A stretch of 40,536 bases of DNA. Origin: Pelagibacteraceae bacterium AG-426-P20. Lineage in GTDB: Bacteria; Pseudomonadota; Alphaproteobacteria; Pelagibacterales; Pelagibacteraceae. Below, one piece after another: positions 24,340-32,339 of this stretch. Every line of letters starts with the position of its first letter. Position 1 is the stretch's first letter. A model generated the notes under the pieces. It made no database searches and had not been told where the DNA came from. It saw nothing but the letters and a program-made list of their open reading frames with translations. Where the stretch lies: the NCBI GenBank assembly GCA_003210015.1, contig QCNX01000006.1:1-40536 (forward strand), written 5' to 3'. The position numbers and the translations under genes are program-made.

Positions 24340-26121
24340 ATGACAAAAATGACAACAGAAGAGGCTTTTGTAAAAGTTTTACAAATGCATGGTATCGAGC
24401 ACGCGTTTGGAATAATCGGCTCTGCTTTTATGCCTATCTCTGATATTTTTCCAGATGCAGGAATTACTTTTTGGGATGTTGCTCATGAAACTAATGGTGG
24501 TTTGATTGCTGATGGTTATACAAGAGCTACAGGAAAAATGTCAATGGTCATTGCACAAAATGGACCTGGAATAACAGGATTGGTTACACCTATTAAAACA
24601 GCTTACTGGAATCATACACCTTTATTATTAGTAACGCCTCAAGCTGCAAACAAAACAATGGGGCAAGGTGGTTTTCAAGAAGTTGAGCAAATGAATTTAT
24701 TTAAAGACATGGTTTGTTATCAGGAGGAAGTAAGAGACCCTTCAAGAATGGCAGAAGTTTTAAATAGAGTAATTGAAAAAGCAATTAGAGGTTCAGCCCC
24801 TGCACAAATAAATGTTCCAAGAGATTATTGGACACAAGTAATTGATATAGATTTACCTCCAATAGTAAGATTAGAAAGACAAGCCGGTGGAGTTGATGCA
24901 ATTAAAAAAGCTGCCAACTTATTATCAAAAGCAAAATTTCCAGTTATACTTTCAGGAGCTGGAGTTGTTATAGGGGGTGCCATAGAAGATTGTAAAAAAC
25001 TGGCAGAGAAATTAGATGCACCCGTGTGTTCAGGTTATCAACATAATGATAGTTTTCCAGGAAGCCATCCATTAGCCGCAGGGCCTTTAGGTTATAATGG
25101 TTCAAAAGCTGGAATGGAATTAATTCAAAAAGCAGATGTCGTTTTAGCTTTAGGTACAAGATTAAATCCTTTTTCAACTTTGCCAGGATATGGAATGGAC
25201 TATTGGCCTAAAGACGCAAGTATCATTCAAGTAGATATGAATTCGGATAGAATTGGATTAACAAAAAAAGTAACTGTAGGCATTTGTGGTGATGCAAAAT
25301 TAGTTGCACAACAATTATTAGCACAACTTTCATCTACAGCAGGTGATACAGATAGACAAAAAAGAAAAGATATAATCCACCAAACTAAATCAGCTTGGTT
25401 ACAAAAGTTATCAAGCTTAGATCATGAAGATGACGATAAAGGTACTGTTTGGAATCAAGAAGCTAGAAAAAGAGATGCAGATAGAATGTCTCCAAGACAA
25501 GCATGGAGAGCAATTCAAGCTGGTATGCCTGAAGATGTAATTATTTCTAGTGACATAGGTAATAACTGTGCAATCGGAAACGCTTATCCTACATTTGAAA
25601 AAGGAAGAAAATATTTAGCACCAGGATTATTTGGACCTTGTGGTTATGGTTTTCCATCTATCCTAGGAGCAAAAATAGGATGTCCTGATACACCAGTTAT
25701 TGGTTTTGCAGGAGATGGAGCATTTGGAATTAGTATGAATGAAATGAGTTCGTGCGCTAGAGAAGAATGGCCAGCAATCTCAATGGTAATCTTTAGAAAT
25801 TATCAATGGGGAGCAGAAAAAAGAAACACCACTTTATGGTTTGATGATAATTTTGTTGGAACAGAATTGGACCCAGAGTTAAGCTATGCAAAAGTAGCTG
25901 ATGCTTGTGGTTTAAAAGGTGTAACAGTTCGTACGATGGAAGAGACTACAGCCGCTATCAAGCAATCATGTGAAGATCAAAAGAAAGGAATTACAACATT
26001 TATTGAGGTAATCCTAAACCAAGAACTTGGTGAACCATTTAGAAGAGATGCTATGAAAAAACCAGTTAAAGTTGCTGGAATTAAAAAAGAAGATATGAAA
26101 AAACAGCCTTCTTTAATTTAA
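24340..26121 (+). CDS. xsc: Sulfoacetaldehyde acetyltransferase
   Basis: A 593-residue thiamine-diphosphate enzyme that converts sulfoacetaldehyde and phosphate to acetyl phosphate and sulfite, the key desulfonation step for taurine and related C2 sulfonates. The N-terminus (MTTEEAFVKVLQMHGIEHAF) and the following GIIGSAFMPISDIFPDAG match Xsc rather than acetolactate synthase. The catalytic glutamate is Glu50 in DVAHETNGG. The ThDP/Mg motif starts at GDGAFG (458-463) and continues with NEMSSC. Length fits the family. A GAAAGG ribosome binding site precedes the start. The next gene starts on the base after the stop. No taurine aminotransferase, dehydrogenase or Pta gene is in the window. Confidence 0.93.
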   Translation: MTKMTTEEAFVKVLQMHGIEHAFGIIGSAFMPISDIFPDAGITFWDVAHETNGGLIADGYTRATGKMSMVIAQNGPGITGLVTPIKTAYWNHTPLLLVTPQAANKTMGQGGFQEVEQMNLFKDMVCYQEEVRDPSRMAEVLNRVIEKAIRGSAPAQINVPRDYWTQVIDIDLPPIVRLERQAGGVDAIKKAANLLSKAKFPVILSGAGVVIGGAIEDCKKLAEKLDAPVCSGYQHNDSFPGSHPLAAGPLGYNGSKAGMELIQKADVVLALGTRLNPFSTLPGYGMDYWPKDASIIQVDMNSDRIGLTKKVTVGICGDAKLVAQQLLAQLSSTAGDTDRQKRKDIIHQTKSAWLQKLSSLDHEDDDKGTVWNQEARKRDADRMSPRQAWRAIQAGMPEDVIISSDIGNNCAIGNAYPTFEKGRKYLAPGLFGPCGYGFPSILGAKIGCPDTPVIGFAGDGAFGISMNEMSSCAREEWPAISMVIFRNYQWGAEKRNTTLWFDDNFVGTELDPELSYAKVADACGLKGVTVRTMEETTAAIKQSCEDQKKGITTFIEVILNQELGEPFRRDAMKKPVKVAGIKKEDMKKQPSLI

Positions 26122-26511
26122 ATGCAAAACAATAAAATCAAATTAAGTTCTAACAGAAGTTTTGGAATAGTATTCTTTATTGTTTTTTTAATTATATCAA
26201 TTTATCCATTATTAAATAATAATTCTATTAGATTGTGGTCTTTAGTTATTGGAATAATTTTTTTGACATTAGGATTAATGAACTCGAAATTTTTAACACC
26301 ACTAAATAAACTTTGGCATAGATTTGGAATATTATTAGGTAATATTATTTCACCAATTGTAATGGGAATAGTGTTTTTTATGATAGTAACACCAACATCA
26401 ATAATTCTTAAAATTTTTGGTAAAGATATTTTGAATTTGAAAAAAAACAATAGCAAATCATATTGGATTGATGTTCTAAATAGAAATAGTAAAATGAAAA
26501 ATCAATTTTAA
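26122..26511 (+). CDS. SxtJ family membrane protein
   Basis: A 129-residue protein with about four transmembrane helices (around 14-32, 37-55, 67-92 and a weaker one near 95-100). The pattern LNKLWHRFGILLGNIISPIV followed by a helix and TPTSIILKIFGKD matches the SxtJ family, named after a gene of the saxitoxin cluster that stands next to carbamoyltransferase SxtI. It abuts the xsc stop codon directly, so it may be read from the xsc promoter, but functionally it belongs to the genes that follow. The C-terminal residues SKMKNQF recur as a fragment at 30826-30870. Biochemical role unknown. Confidence 0.75.
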   Translation: MQNNKIKLSSNRSFGIVFFIVFLIISIYPLLNNNSIRLWSLVIGIIFLTLGLMNSKFLTPLNKLWHRFGILLGNIISPIVMGIVFFMIVTPTSIILKIFGKDILNLKKNNSKSYWIDVLNRNSKMKNQF

Positions 26512-26512
26512 T

Positions 26513-26662
26513 ATGAGTTTTTTAAAAGAATTTATAACATTTTTAATGTTAAGAAAAAAATATTGGTTATTCCCAGCAATAATAATGCTTTCATTGTTAG
26601 GATTTTTGATTATTTTAAGTCAAGGCTCTACTGTAGCTCCATTTATTTATGCAATTTTTTAA
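26513..26662 (+). CDS. DUF5989 family (SxtK-like) small membrane protein, copy 1
   Basis: A 49-residue ORF whose ATG follows the SxtJ stop by one base. It has the DUF5989 layout: M-S-F-L-K-E-F at the N-terminus, L-R-K-K-Y-W-L-F-P, one transmembrane helix, and the ending Q-G-S-T-V-A-P-F-I-Y-A-I-F. DUF5989/SxtK genes regularly follow SxtJ and a carbamoyltransferase. Copy 2 at 30872 is identical at 32 of 49 residues by my alignment, without gaps. Probably a subunit or membrane tether for the carbamoylation enzymes; no activity is known. Confidence 0.85.
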   Translation: MSFLKEFITFLMLRKKYWLFPAIIMLSLLGFLIILSQGSTVAPFIYAIF

Positions 26663-26677
26663 TTGTTAAGCATTTTA

Positions 26678-27607
26678 ATGTTTAAAAAAAAATTTTTAAA
26701 AAAAATTGATGATATATACATATTTGATTACAACGATGAGGTGGCTCAAGAAGTAAAGAACTTTTATAAAGATGATCCATTTCCTAATTATGAAACATCA
26801 GATAATAAGGCCACTATTTTATCTAAAGGAGATAAAAATTATTACACTAAAAATTTAAAAAGTTTTATAGGGCACAATAAAAAAGTTTTAGAAATTGGTG
26901 CGGGAACTTCACAATTGTCTAATTATTTAGCAATAGGTAATAATAATTCAATAGTGGCCTTTGATGTAAACTTTCCATCTTTAAAATTAGGAAATATTTT
27001 TGCAAAAAATAATAAAATTTCTAATATTGATTTTGTTTGTGGTGATATTTTTGATGATATATTCAAAGATGAATTTTTTGATATAGTTTTATGTAATGGA
27101 GTTTTGCATCACACAAAAAATACATTTGAAGCCTTTAAAAGCTCTATTAAAAGTTTAAAAAAAAATGGATATGTATTAGTAGGATTATATAATAAATATG
27201 GAAGATTTAGAACTTACATAAGAAAATATTTATACAAATTATTTGGAAAAAAATATTTATTGTTGTTTGACCCTGTACTAAGAAAAATCAATAAAGATTC
27301 AACTAAAAAAATTAACTCTTGGATAAGAGATCAATATATGCATCCAGTTGAAAGATCACACACTTTTGATGATGTATTAGATTGGTTTGATCAGAATAAT
27401 GTTGAGTTTGTTAACTCCTACCCAAATTGCGAATTTTTTAGTAATGATCAAAATTATATACTTGATGACAATTTAATATTTAAAAATTTTTTTCAACAAG
27501 GAAAAAAAAGTACCCGTTTAGACAGAATTTTTAGTCAATTATTAATGATTTTTACAAAATCTGGTTCTGAGGGTGGTTTATACTTATTTTTAGGTAAAAA
27601 AAAATGA
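26678..27607 (+). CDS. Class I SAM-dependent methyltransferase
   Basis: A protein of about 309 residues. The start is placed at ATG 26678 (MFKKKFLKKIDDIY); a TTG fifteen bases upstream is possible but adds nothing conserved. The Methyltransf_11 core is visible: motif I VLEIGAGTSQLSNYL, the acidic residue after strand 2 in VAFDVNFPS, then FVCGDIFDD and the motif around DIVLCNGVLHHTKN. The N-terminal 60 residues include DDPFPNYE, common in methyltransferases of surface-polysaccharide or natural-product clusters. The C-terminal 130 residues form a helical cap with YMHPVERSHTFDDVLDWF. The substrate is unknown; the flanking carbamoyltransferase suggests a sugar or secondary metabolite. Confidence 0.85.
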   Translation: MFKKKFLKKIDDIYIFDYNDEVAQEVKNFYKDDPFPNYETSDNKATILSKGDKNYYTKNLKSFIGHNKKVLEIGAGTSQLSNYLAIGNNNSIVAFDVNFPSLKLGNIFAKNNKISNIDFVCGDIFDDIFKDEFFDIVLCNGVLHHTKNTFEAFKSSIKSLKKNGYVLVGLYNKYGRFRTYIRKYLYKLFGKKYLLLFDPVLRKINKDSTKKINSWIRDQYMHPVERSHTFDDVLDWFDQNNVEFVNSYPNCEFFSNDQNYILDDNLIFKNFFQQGKKSTRLDRIFSQLLMIFTKSGSEGGLYLFLGKKK

Positions 27608-27705
27608 CTTTATGATTATGTTTTATTTTAAATATAATTAATAATATTATTCGTAAGTTTATGATATTTATTCAACAAATAAATAATTTTAATTAAATTA
27701 ATCTT

Positions 27706-29544
27706 ATGTCTAAAATACTTGGTATATCAGCTTTCTATCATGATAGTGCAGCAGCCATTATAATTGATGGTGAAATTATTGCTGCAGCTCAAGAAGAGAG
27801 ATTTACTAGAATAAAACATGATCCAAACTACCCCAAAAATGCTATTGATTTTGTTTTAAATTATGCAAATTTGAATTTAAGTGAAGTTGATCAAGTTGTT
27901 TTTTTTGAAAAACCTTTTTTAAAATTTGAAAGACTTTTAGAGACGTATGTTGCTTTTGCCCCCAAAGGTTTCACATCATTTTGTAAAGCAATGCCTATAT
28001 GGTTAAAAGAAAAACTCTTTCAAAAAAATTTATTATTCAATAAACTTAAGGAACACGATGAAAATTACAAAGATGATAAAAATATTTTTTTTTCAGATCA
28101 TCATCTAAGCCATGCTGCCAGTGCATTTTTCCCATCACCGTTTGAGGAAGCTATAGTTTTGACTGCTGACGGGGTTGGTGAATGGGCAACCACAACAGTT
28201 GCCATTGGAAGAGGTAATAATCTTGAAATAAAAAAAGAAATTCATTTCCCACATTCTTTAGGTTTGCTTTATTCAGCATTCACTTATTATACTGGATTTA
28301 AAGTCAACAGTGGAGAGTATAAATTAATGGGATTAGCACCATATGGAAATCCAATTTATGAAAACAAAATTATTAACAATTTAATTGATATAAAAGATGA
28401 TGGAACTTTTAGATTAGATCAGAGCTATTTTAATTATGCTACTGGTCTAACCATGACTAATGATAAATTTAATAATTTATTTAATCAAAAACCACGTGAT
28501 CCAAAAAAAGAACAAATAACACAATTTCATATGGATTTAGCGTCTTCAATACAAAAGGTAACAGAAGATATAATGGTTAAATTGGCAACATCACTTAAAA
28601 AAGAATTTAATCTACCTAATTTATGTTTAGCGGGAGGGGTTGCATTAAATTGTGTAGCTAATGGAAAAATACTTAAACAGAAAATTTTTAAAAATATTTG
28701 GATTCAACCAGCAGCTGGTGATGCAGGGGGATCATTAGGTGCTGCTTTAGCACTTTGGCATATCGAGCAAAATAACCCCAGAAAAGTAAACAAAAATGAT
28801 CAAATGAAAGGATCATACCTAGGACCTGAATATTCACAAAATCAAATAGAAGAAGAACTGCAGAGTGCGGGTGCTATTTTTAGTACAGTAAACGAAGAGG
28901 ATTTGTTAAACAAAACTGTTGAAGATTTATCAAGTGGTTATGCAATTGGATGGTTTCAAGGCAGAATGGAGTTTGGTCCAAGAGCTTTGGGTGCAAGATC
29001 AATAATTGGAGATCCAAGATCACCCACCATGCAAAAAAATTTAAACTTAAAAGTAAAATACAGGGAAAGTTTTAGGCCTTTCGCTCCTTCAATATTATCA
29101 AGTGATTTATCTGAATGGTTTCAAACAAGTACTCCCAGCCCATACATGTTAATAGTTTCAAATATTAATTCAAATAAAACTATTGAAATGTCAGATGAAC
29201 AAAAAAAATTATTTGGTATAGATAAATTAAATATAATAAGATCTGAAATACCTTCAGTAACTCATGTTGATTACTCCGCTAGAATACAAACAGTACATAA
29301 AGAAACAAACTTGAAATATTTTAAATTATTAGAAAAATTTAAAAAAAAAACTAATTGTCCTATTTTAATTAACACATCATTTAATGTAAGAGGAGAGCCA
29401 ATTGTTAATACTCCAACAGATGCATTCAATTGTTTTATGGGCACAGAGTTAGATAAATTAGTTATTGGAAATTGCTATTTAGATAAAAAAAATCAAAATC
29501 AATCATTGAAAAAAGATTATACAAATGAATTTGAATTAGATTAA
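27706..29544 (+). CDS. Carbamoyltransferase (NodU/CmcH/SxtI family)
   Basis: A 612-residue enzyme with two domains. The N-terminal Kae1-like domain (about 1-360) begins ILGISAFYHDSAAAIIIDGE and carries EERFTRIKHD (31-40) and the metal-binding histidines in SDHHLSHAASAFF (about 128-140), followed by LTADGVGEWATT. The C-terminal YrdC-like domain (about 400-600) has GWFQGRMEFGPRALGARS and INTSFNVRGEPIV. The family transfers carbamoyl from carbamoyl phosphate, through a carbamoyl-adenylate, to a hydroxyl of a sugar, antibiotic or toxin. The acceptor cannot be deduced. Neighbouring SxtJ, DUF5989, methyltransferase and SGNH genes fit a surface glycan or small-molecule modification pathway. Confidence 0.92.
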   Translation: MSKILGISAFYHDSAAAIIIDGEIIAAAQEERFTRIKHDPNYPKNAIDFVLNYANLNLSEVDQVVFFEKPFLKFERLLETYVAFAPKGFTSFCKAMPIWLKEKLFQKNLLFNKLKEHDENYKDDKNIFFSDHHLSHAASAFFPSPFEEAIVLTADGVGEWATTTVAIGRGNNLEIKKEIHFPHSLGLLYSAFTYYTGFKVNSGEYKLMGLAPYGNPIYENKIINNLIDIKDDGTFRLDQSYFNYATGLTMTNDKFNNLFNQKPRDPKKEQITQFHMDLASSIQKVTEDIMVKLATSLKKEFNLPNLCLAGGVALNCVANGKILKQKIFKNIWIQPAAGDAGGSLGAALALWHIEQNNPRKVNKNDQMKGSYLGPEYSQNQIEEELQSAGAIFSTVNEEDLLNKTVEDLSSGYAIGWFQGRMEFGPRALGARSIIGDPRSPTMQKNLNLKVKYRESFRPFAPSILSSDLSEWFQTSTPSPYMLIVSNINSNKTIEMSDEQKKLFGIDKLNIIRSEIPSVTHVDYSARIQTVHKETNLKYFKLLEKFKKKTNCPILINTSFNVRGEPIVNTPTDAFNCFMGTELDKLVIGNCYLDKKNQNQSLKKDYTNEFELD

Positions 29545-29677
29545 TTTTATTGTATATTTTTTATTCATGACAAATCAATATCAAGCACATTTAAGATTGT
29601 TATTATCACAATCATTTTTAAATACCGGTATTAAAACAATATCATATAAAAATAATGCATAACATTAACAAATTTTA

Positions 29678-30787
29678 ATGAATAAAATATTTAAGATAGC
29701 TTTAACTAATCTTATATTTCTTTTTGCATTTGGGTTGCTGGTTGAAATTAGTTTACGTACTTATTTAAGCCTCAAACATTTAAAAAACCCAAATATTAAT
29801 TATTGGCATAAAACTTGGTACAGATTTCATAATCCTAGTTACGTAGAATTTGATGATAAATTAAATTATAGCCCAAAAACTATTCATATAAAGAAAACTG
29901 ACAGACCAAGATGGAAAAAAAATTCTAATATCACAATTAATAAAGAAAAATTTAGAGCAAATGACAATGATTTAACTTTAAATAATAATATAAAAATTTT
30001 AACCGTAGGAGATTCTTATACATTTGGAGATCAAGTTTCAAATAATGAAACATGGCCCTCATGTTTAGAAAAAAATACAAAAATTCAAGTAGATAATGCT
30101 GGTGTAAGTGGCTATGGTACATCGCAGGCGGTAAGAAGAGCAAAGATTGAGTCTCAAAAAAGAAGTTATGACTATTTAATTTGGTCGATCATATTCTTAG
30201 ATTTTAATAGAGATGTTATTTATCAGAATCTAATAATTGAAGATGATAACCTTAAATTTAACAATTTTATAAAAGATAATAGTTCTATCATGCATAGTGA
30301 AGAATTGTTTTTAAAAGATAAAATGATATATGATTACTTAAGAGAATATTCATTTGCCTTTTATCTTTTTCACAGGGAAATAGTAAAAAAAATAACAAAC
30401 AAATTTGACAGAAAGTCTGTGATAAAACCCTTGTATAATACAAAAGATACTAAAGATATTGAAATAACTCCGACTGAACATGTTGATTTTTTAATCAATA
30501 ATTTTAAATCTATAAATATTAGTAAGAAATTCATTTTACTACAATACACGGATGAGTCTAATAACACTCAAGAAGTTACTAGAAAAAAAAATAACAAAGA
30601 GGTAAAAAAATATAAAGATATTTTATTAGAGAAAGCTAAAAATAATAACATTATAGTTTTAGATTCAATAGAATTATTTTCAAATATGACCGATTTTGAA
30701 AAAAGAACGCTTTGGTTAGATCACCACACTCCAAAAGGTAATTTATTGGTTTGTAAATTTTTGTTGAACAGTATTAAATTTAATTAG
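29678..30787 (+). CDS. SGNH/GDSL hydrolase-like protein with N-terminal anchor
   Basis: A 369-residue protein with an N-terminal membrane helix (about 8-28) and a periplasmic SGNH domain. Block I is TVGDSYTFGDQ with Ser113, block II-III is DNAGVSGYGTSQ around 147-158, and the terminal block is LDHHTPKGN with Asp348 and His350 in a D-x-H form rather than the textbook D-x-x-H. Such proteins are esterases or acyl transferases acting on glycans and lipids. Proteins of this type are frequently placed next to NodU-like carbamoyltransferases and DUF5989 genes. Direction and gap (133 bases) suggest the same transcription unit as the carbamoyltransferase, but an own promoter is possible. Confidence 0.78.
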   Translation: MNKIFKIALTNLIFLFAFGLLVEISLRTYLSLKHLKNPNINYWHKTWYRFHNPSYVEFDDKLNYSPKTIHIKKTDRPRWKKNSNITINKEKFRANDNDLTLNNNIKILTVGDSYTFGDQVSNNETWPSCLEKNTKIQVDNAGVSGYGTSQAVRRAKIESQKRSYDYLIWSIIFLDFNRDVIYQNLIIEDDNLKFNNFIKDNSSIMHSEELFLKDKMIYDYLREYSFAFYLFHREIVKKITNKFDRKSVIKPLYNTKDTKDIEITPTEHVDFLINNFKSINISKKFILLQYTDESNNTQEVTRKKNNKEVKKYKDILLEKAKNNNIIVLDSIELFSNMTDFEKRTLWLDHHTPKGNLLVCKFLLNSIKFN

Positions 30788-30825
30788 GTTTAAATTTGAA
30801 ATATAGTGATTACAGATTTTATTAG

Positions 30826-30870
30826 ATTGAAAAAACTGGTCTAAAAAGTAAAATGAAAAATCAATTCTAG
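30826..30870 (+). pseudogene. Vestigial SxtJ C-terminus
   Basis: Reading 30826-30870 gives 14 residues that end SKMKNQF and a TAG stop, with a TAG just upstream at 30823. The intact SxtJ gene ends in the same SKMKNQF. The DNA from 30847 to 30880 matches 26488-26521 almost base for base and without gaps (offset 4359), and the following DUF5989 gene has the same one-base spacing after the stop. The remainder of SxtJ is absent. This is a remnant of a duplicated SxtJ-DUF5989 pair. Confidence 0.75.
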
Positions 30871-30871
30871 T

Positions 30872-31021
30872 ATGAGTTTTATAAAAGAATTTTGGGAATT
30901 TTTGAAAGTCAGAAAAAAATATTGGCTTTTGCCAATTATTTTAGTTTTAGTTTTATTTGGCGGATTAATCGTTTTGACACAAGGATCGGCTTTAGCACCG
31001 TTTATTTATACTATTTTTTAA
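30872..31021 (+). CDS. DUF5989 family (SxtK-like) small membrane protein, copy 2
   Basis: A 49-residue ORF, paralogous to the gene at 26513-26662 (32 of 49 residues identical, no gaps). It keeps the start M-S-F-I-K-E-F, V-R-K-K-Y-W-L-L-P, one transmembrane helix and the ending Q-G-S-A-L-A-P-F-I-Y-T-I-F. It is intact, with no stop or frameshift, so it is probably functional. It lies just after a fragment of SxtJ and 10 bases before the FAD oxidoreductase gene. Confidence 0.85.
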   Translation: MSFIKEFWEFLKVRKKYWLLPIILVLVLFGGLIVLTQGSALAPFIYTIF

Positions 31022-31031
31022 AATAAAATTA

Positions 31032-32339
31032 ATGACAACTGTATTTAATGATAATAATTGTGCTTGGATCAATGATCTTAATTCAAGAAGCAATACTCTT
31101 ACACTTTCTTCAAATTTAGATACCGAATGGTTAATTGTGGGTGCTGGTTACACAGGACTATCTGCTGCAAGAAAATTAGGTCAACTTTATCCAAATCAAA
31201 AAATATTAATAGTTGATGCTCAATTAGCAGGCGAAGGTGCTAGTTCAAGAAATTCAGGGTATTTAGTTGATACAACACTTAATGACGGTTTTACCTCAAA
31301 TAAAGAAATTGAAAATTATAAAAAAAAAACAGATATTTATAAAATTGGTATAGAGACAGTTAAAAAATTTATTAAAGAATATCAGGTTGATTGTGATTGG
31401 AATGAAACTGGAAAGTATTTTGCGTCTTCTAAAACAGAAGATAAAAAAATTCTAGAAAAATTTTCAGAAAATCTTTCTCATCTAGGTTTTGAACATGAAT
31501 TGTTAACTAATGAAAATCTCAAAAAAAAACTAGGTACTAATTTTTATAATATAGCTCTTCATACAAAAGGAGGAATCTTATTACATCCAGGAAAATTAGT
31601 AAGAGCAATGATAGATATACTCCCTAAAAATGTTACTCTATATGAAAATTCACCTTTATTAAACTGGAAAAAAGTTAATGATATAATCACTTGTAATTTT
31701 AAAAATGGATCTATTAAAACAAAAAAGGTTATTTTTGCTACAAATGGATTTTTAAAGTCTCTAGGTATTAAAACAAATTATAACTTTCCAATAACTTTAA
31801 CTGCAAGTATGACAAGACCTTTATCAAATGAAGAGTTTAAATCTATTGGGGCGCCAAAAGAGTGGGGTGTCTTACCTGTTAAACCGATGGGGGCCACGAT
31901 AAGAATGACAAAAGATAGAAGAATTTTAATCAGAAATACTGCAGAAGTGTACAATCCATATAAAATGTTTCAATCAGATTTAGAGAAGAGGTCTATTAAA
32001 CAAAAAATCGGAATTAAAAAAAGGTTTCCTCAACTACCAGATGACATTATTAAATCAACATGGTCTGGAGTCGTTTCAAGAACTAGAAATAGCTCTCAAA
32101 TTTTTGAGAAAATTGACAAAAATATATTTGTTGCAGGATGTTATAACGGTTCAGGAATTGGGGTTGGGACTTTATTTGGTGAACAAATTGCTTTTAAAGC
32201 GAGCAATGAGCATACAAAAGAAATTCAAATAATTGAGAGTCAAAATAAACCAACTTGGTTGCCACCTCAACCTTTTTTAAATTTTGGTATTAAAACAAGA
32301 TTATTATACGAACGAATAAGAGCCCGATCTGAAATTTAA
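31032..32339 (+). CDS. FAD-dependent oxidoreductase (DAO/PuuB type)
   Basis: A 435-residue flavoprotein with the D-amino-acid oxidase fold. The FAD motif is WLIVGAGYTGLSAARKL (about 33-49), then the E-G-A-S-S-R-N-S-G-Y block (around 70-79) found in gamma-glutamylputrescine oxidoreductase and similar enzymes. The C-terminal FAD-contact segment is GCYNGSGIGVGTLFGEQIA around 372-390. These enzymes oxidise amines or amino acids and release an aldehyde or keto acid with H2O2 or reduce an acceptor. The substrate is unknown. It is 10 bases downstream of DUF5989 copy 2, so it may be co-transcribed, and its end overlaps the convergent membrane protein gene by 4 bases. Confidence 0.85.
   Translation: MTTVFNDNNCAWINDLNSRSNTLTLSSNLDTEWLIVGAGYTGLSAARKLGQLYPNQKILIVDAQLAGEGASSRNSGYLVDTTLNDGFTSNKEIENYKKKTDIYKIGIETVKKFIKEYQVDCDWNETGKYFASSKTEDKKILEKFSENLSHLGFEHELLTNENLKKKLGTNFYNIALHTKGGILLHPGKLVRAMIDILPKNVTLYENSPLLNWKKVNDIITCNFKNGSIKTKKVIFATNGFLKSLGIKTNYNFPITLTASMTRPLSNEEFKSIGAPKEWGVLPVKPMGATIRMTKDRRILIRNTAEVYNPYKMFQSDLEKRSIKQKIGIKKRFPQLPDDIIKSTWSGVVSRTRNSSQIFEKIDKNIFVAGCYNGSGIGVGTLFGEQIAFKASNEHTKEIQIIESQNKPTWLPPQPFLNFGIKTRLLYERIRARSEI

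Noticed and set aside
26663..26677. TTG start of the methyltransferase
   Set aside because: The ATG at 26678 gives a family-like N-terminus; the five extra residues have no support.
29567..29662. 31-codon ORF between the carbamoyltransferase and SGNH genes
   Set aside because: It has no ribosome binding site, no membrane helix and no distinctive composition; it fits chance in A+T-rich DNA.
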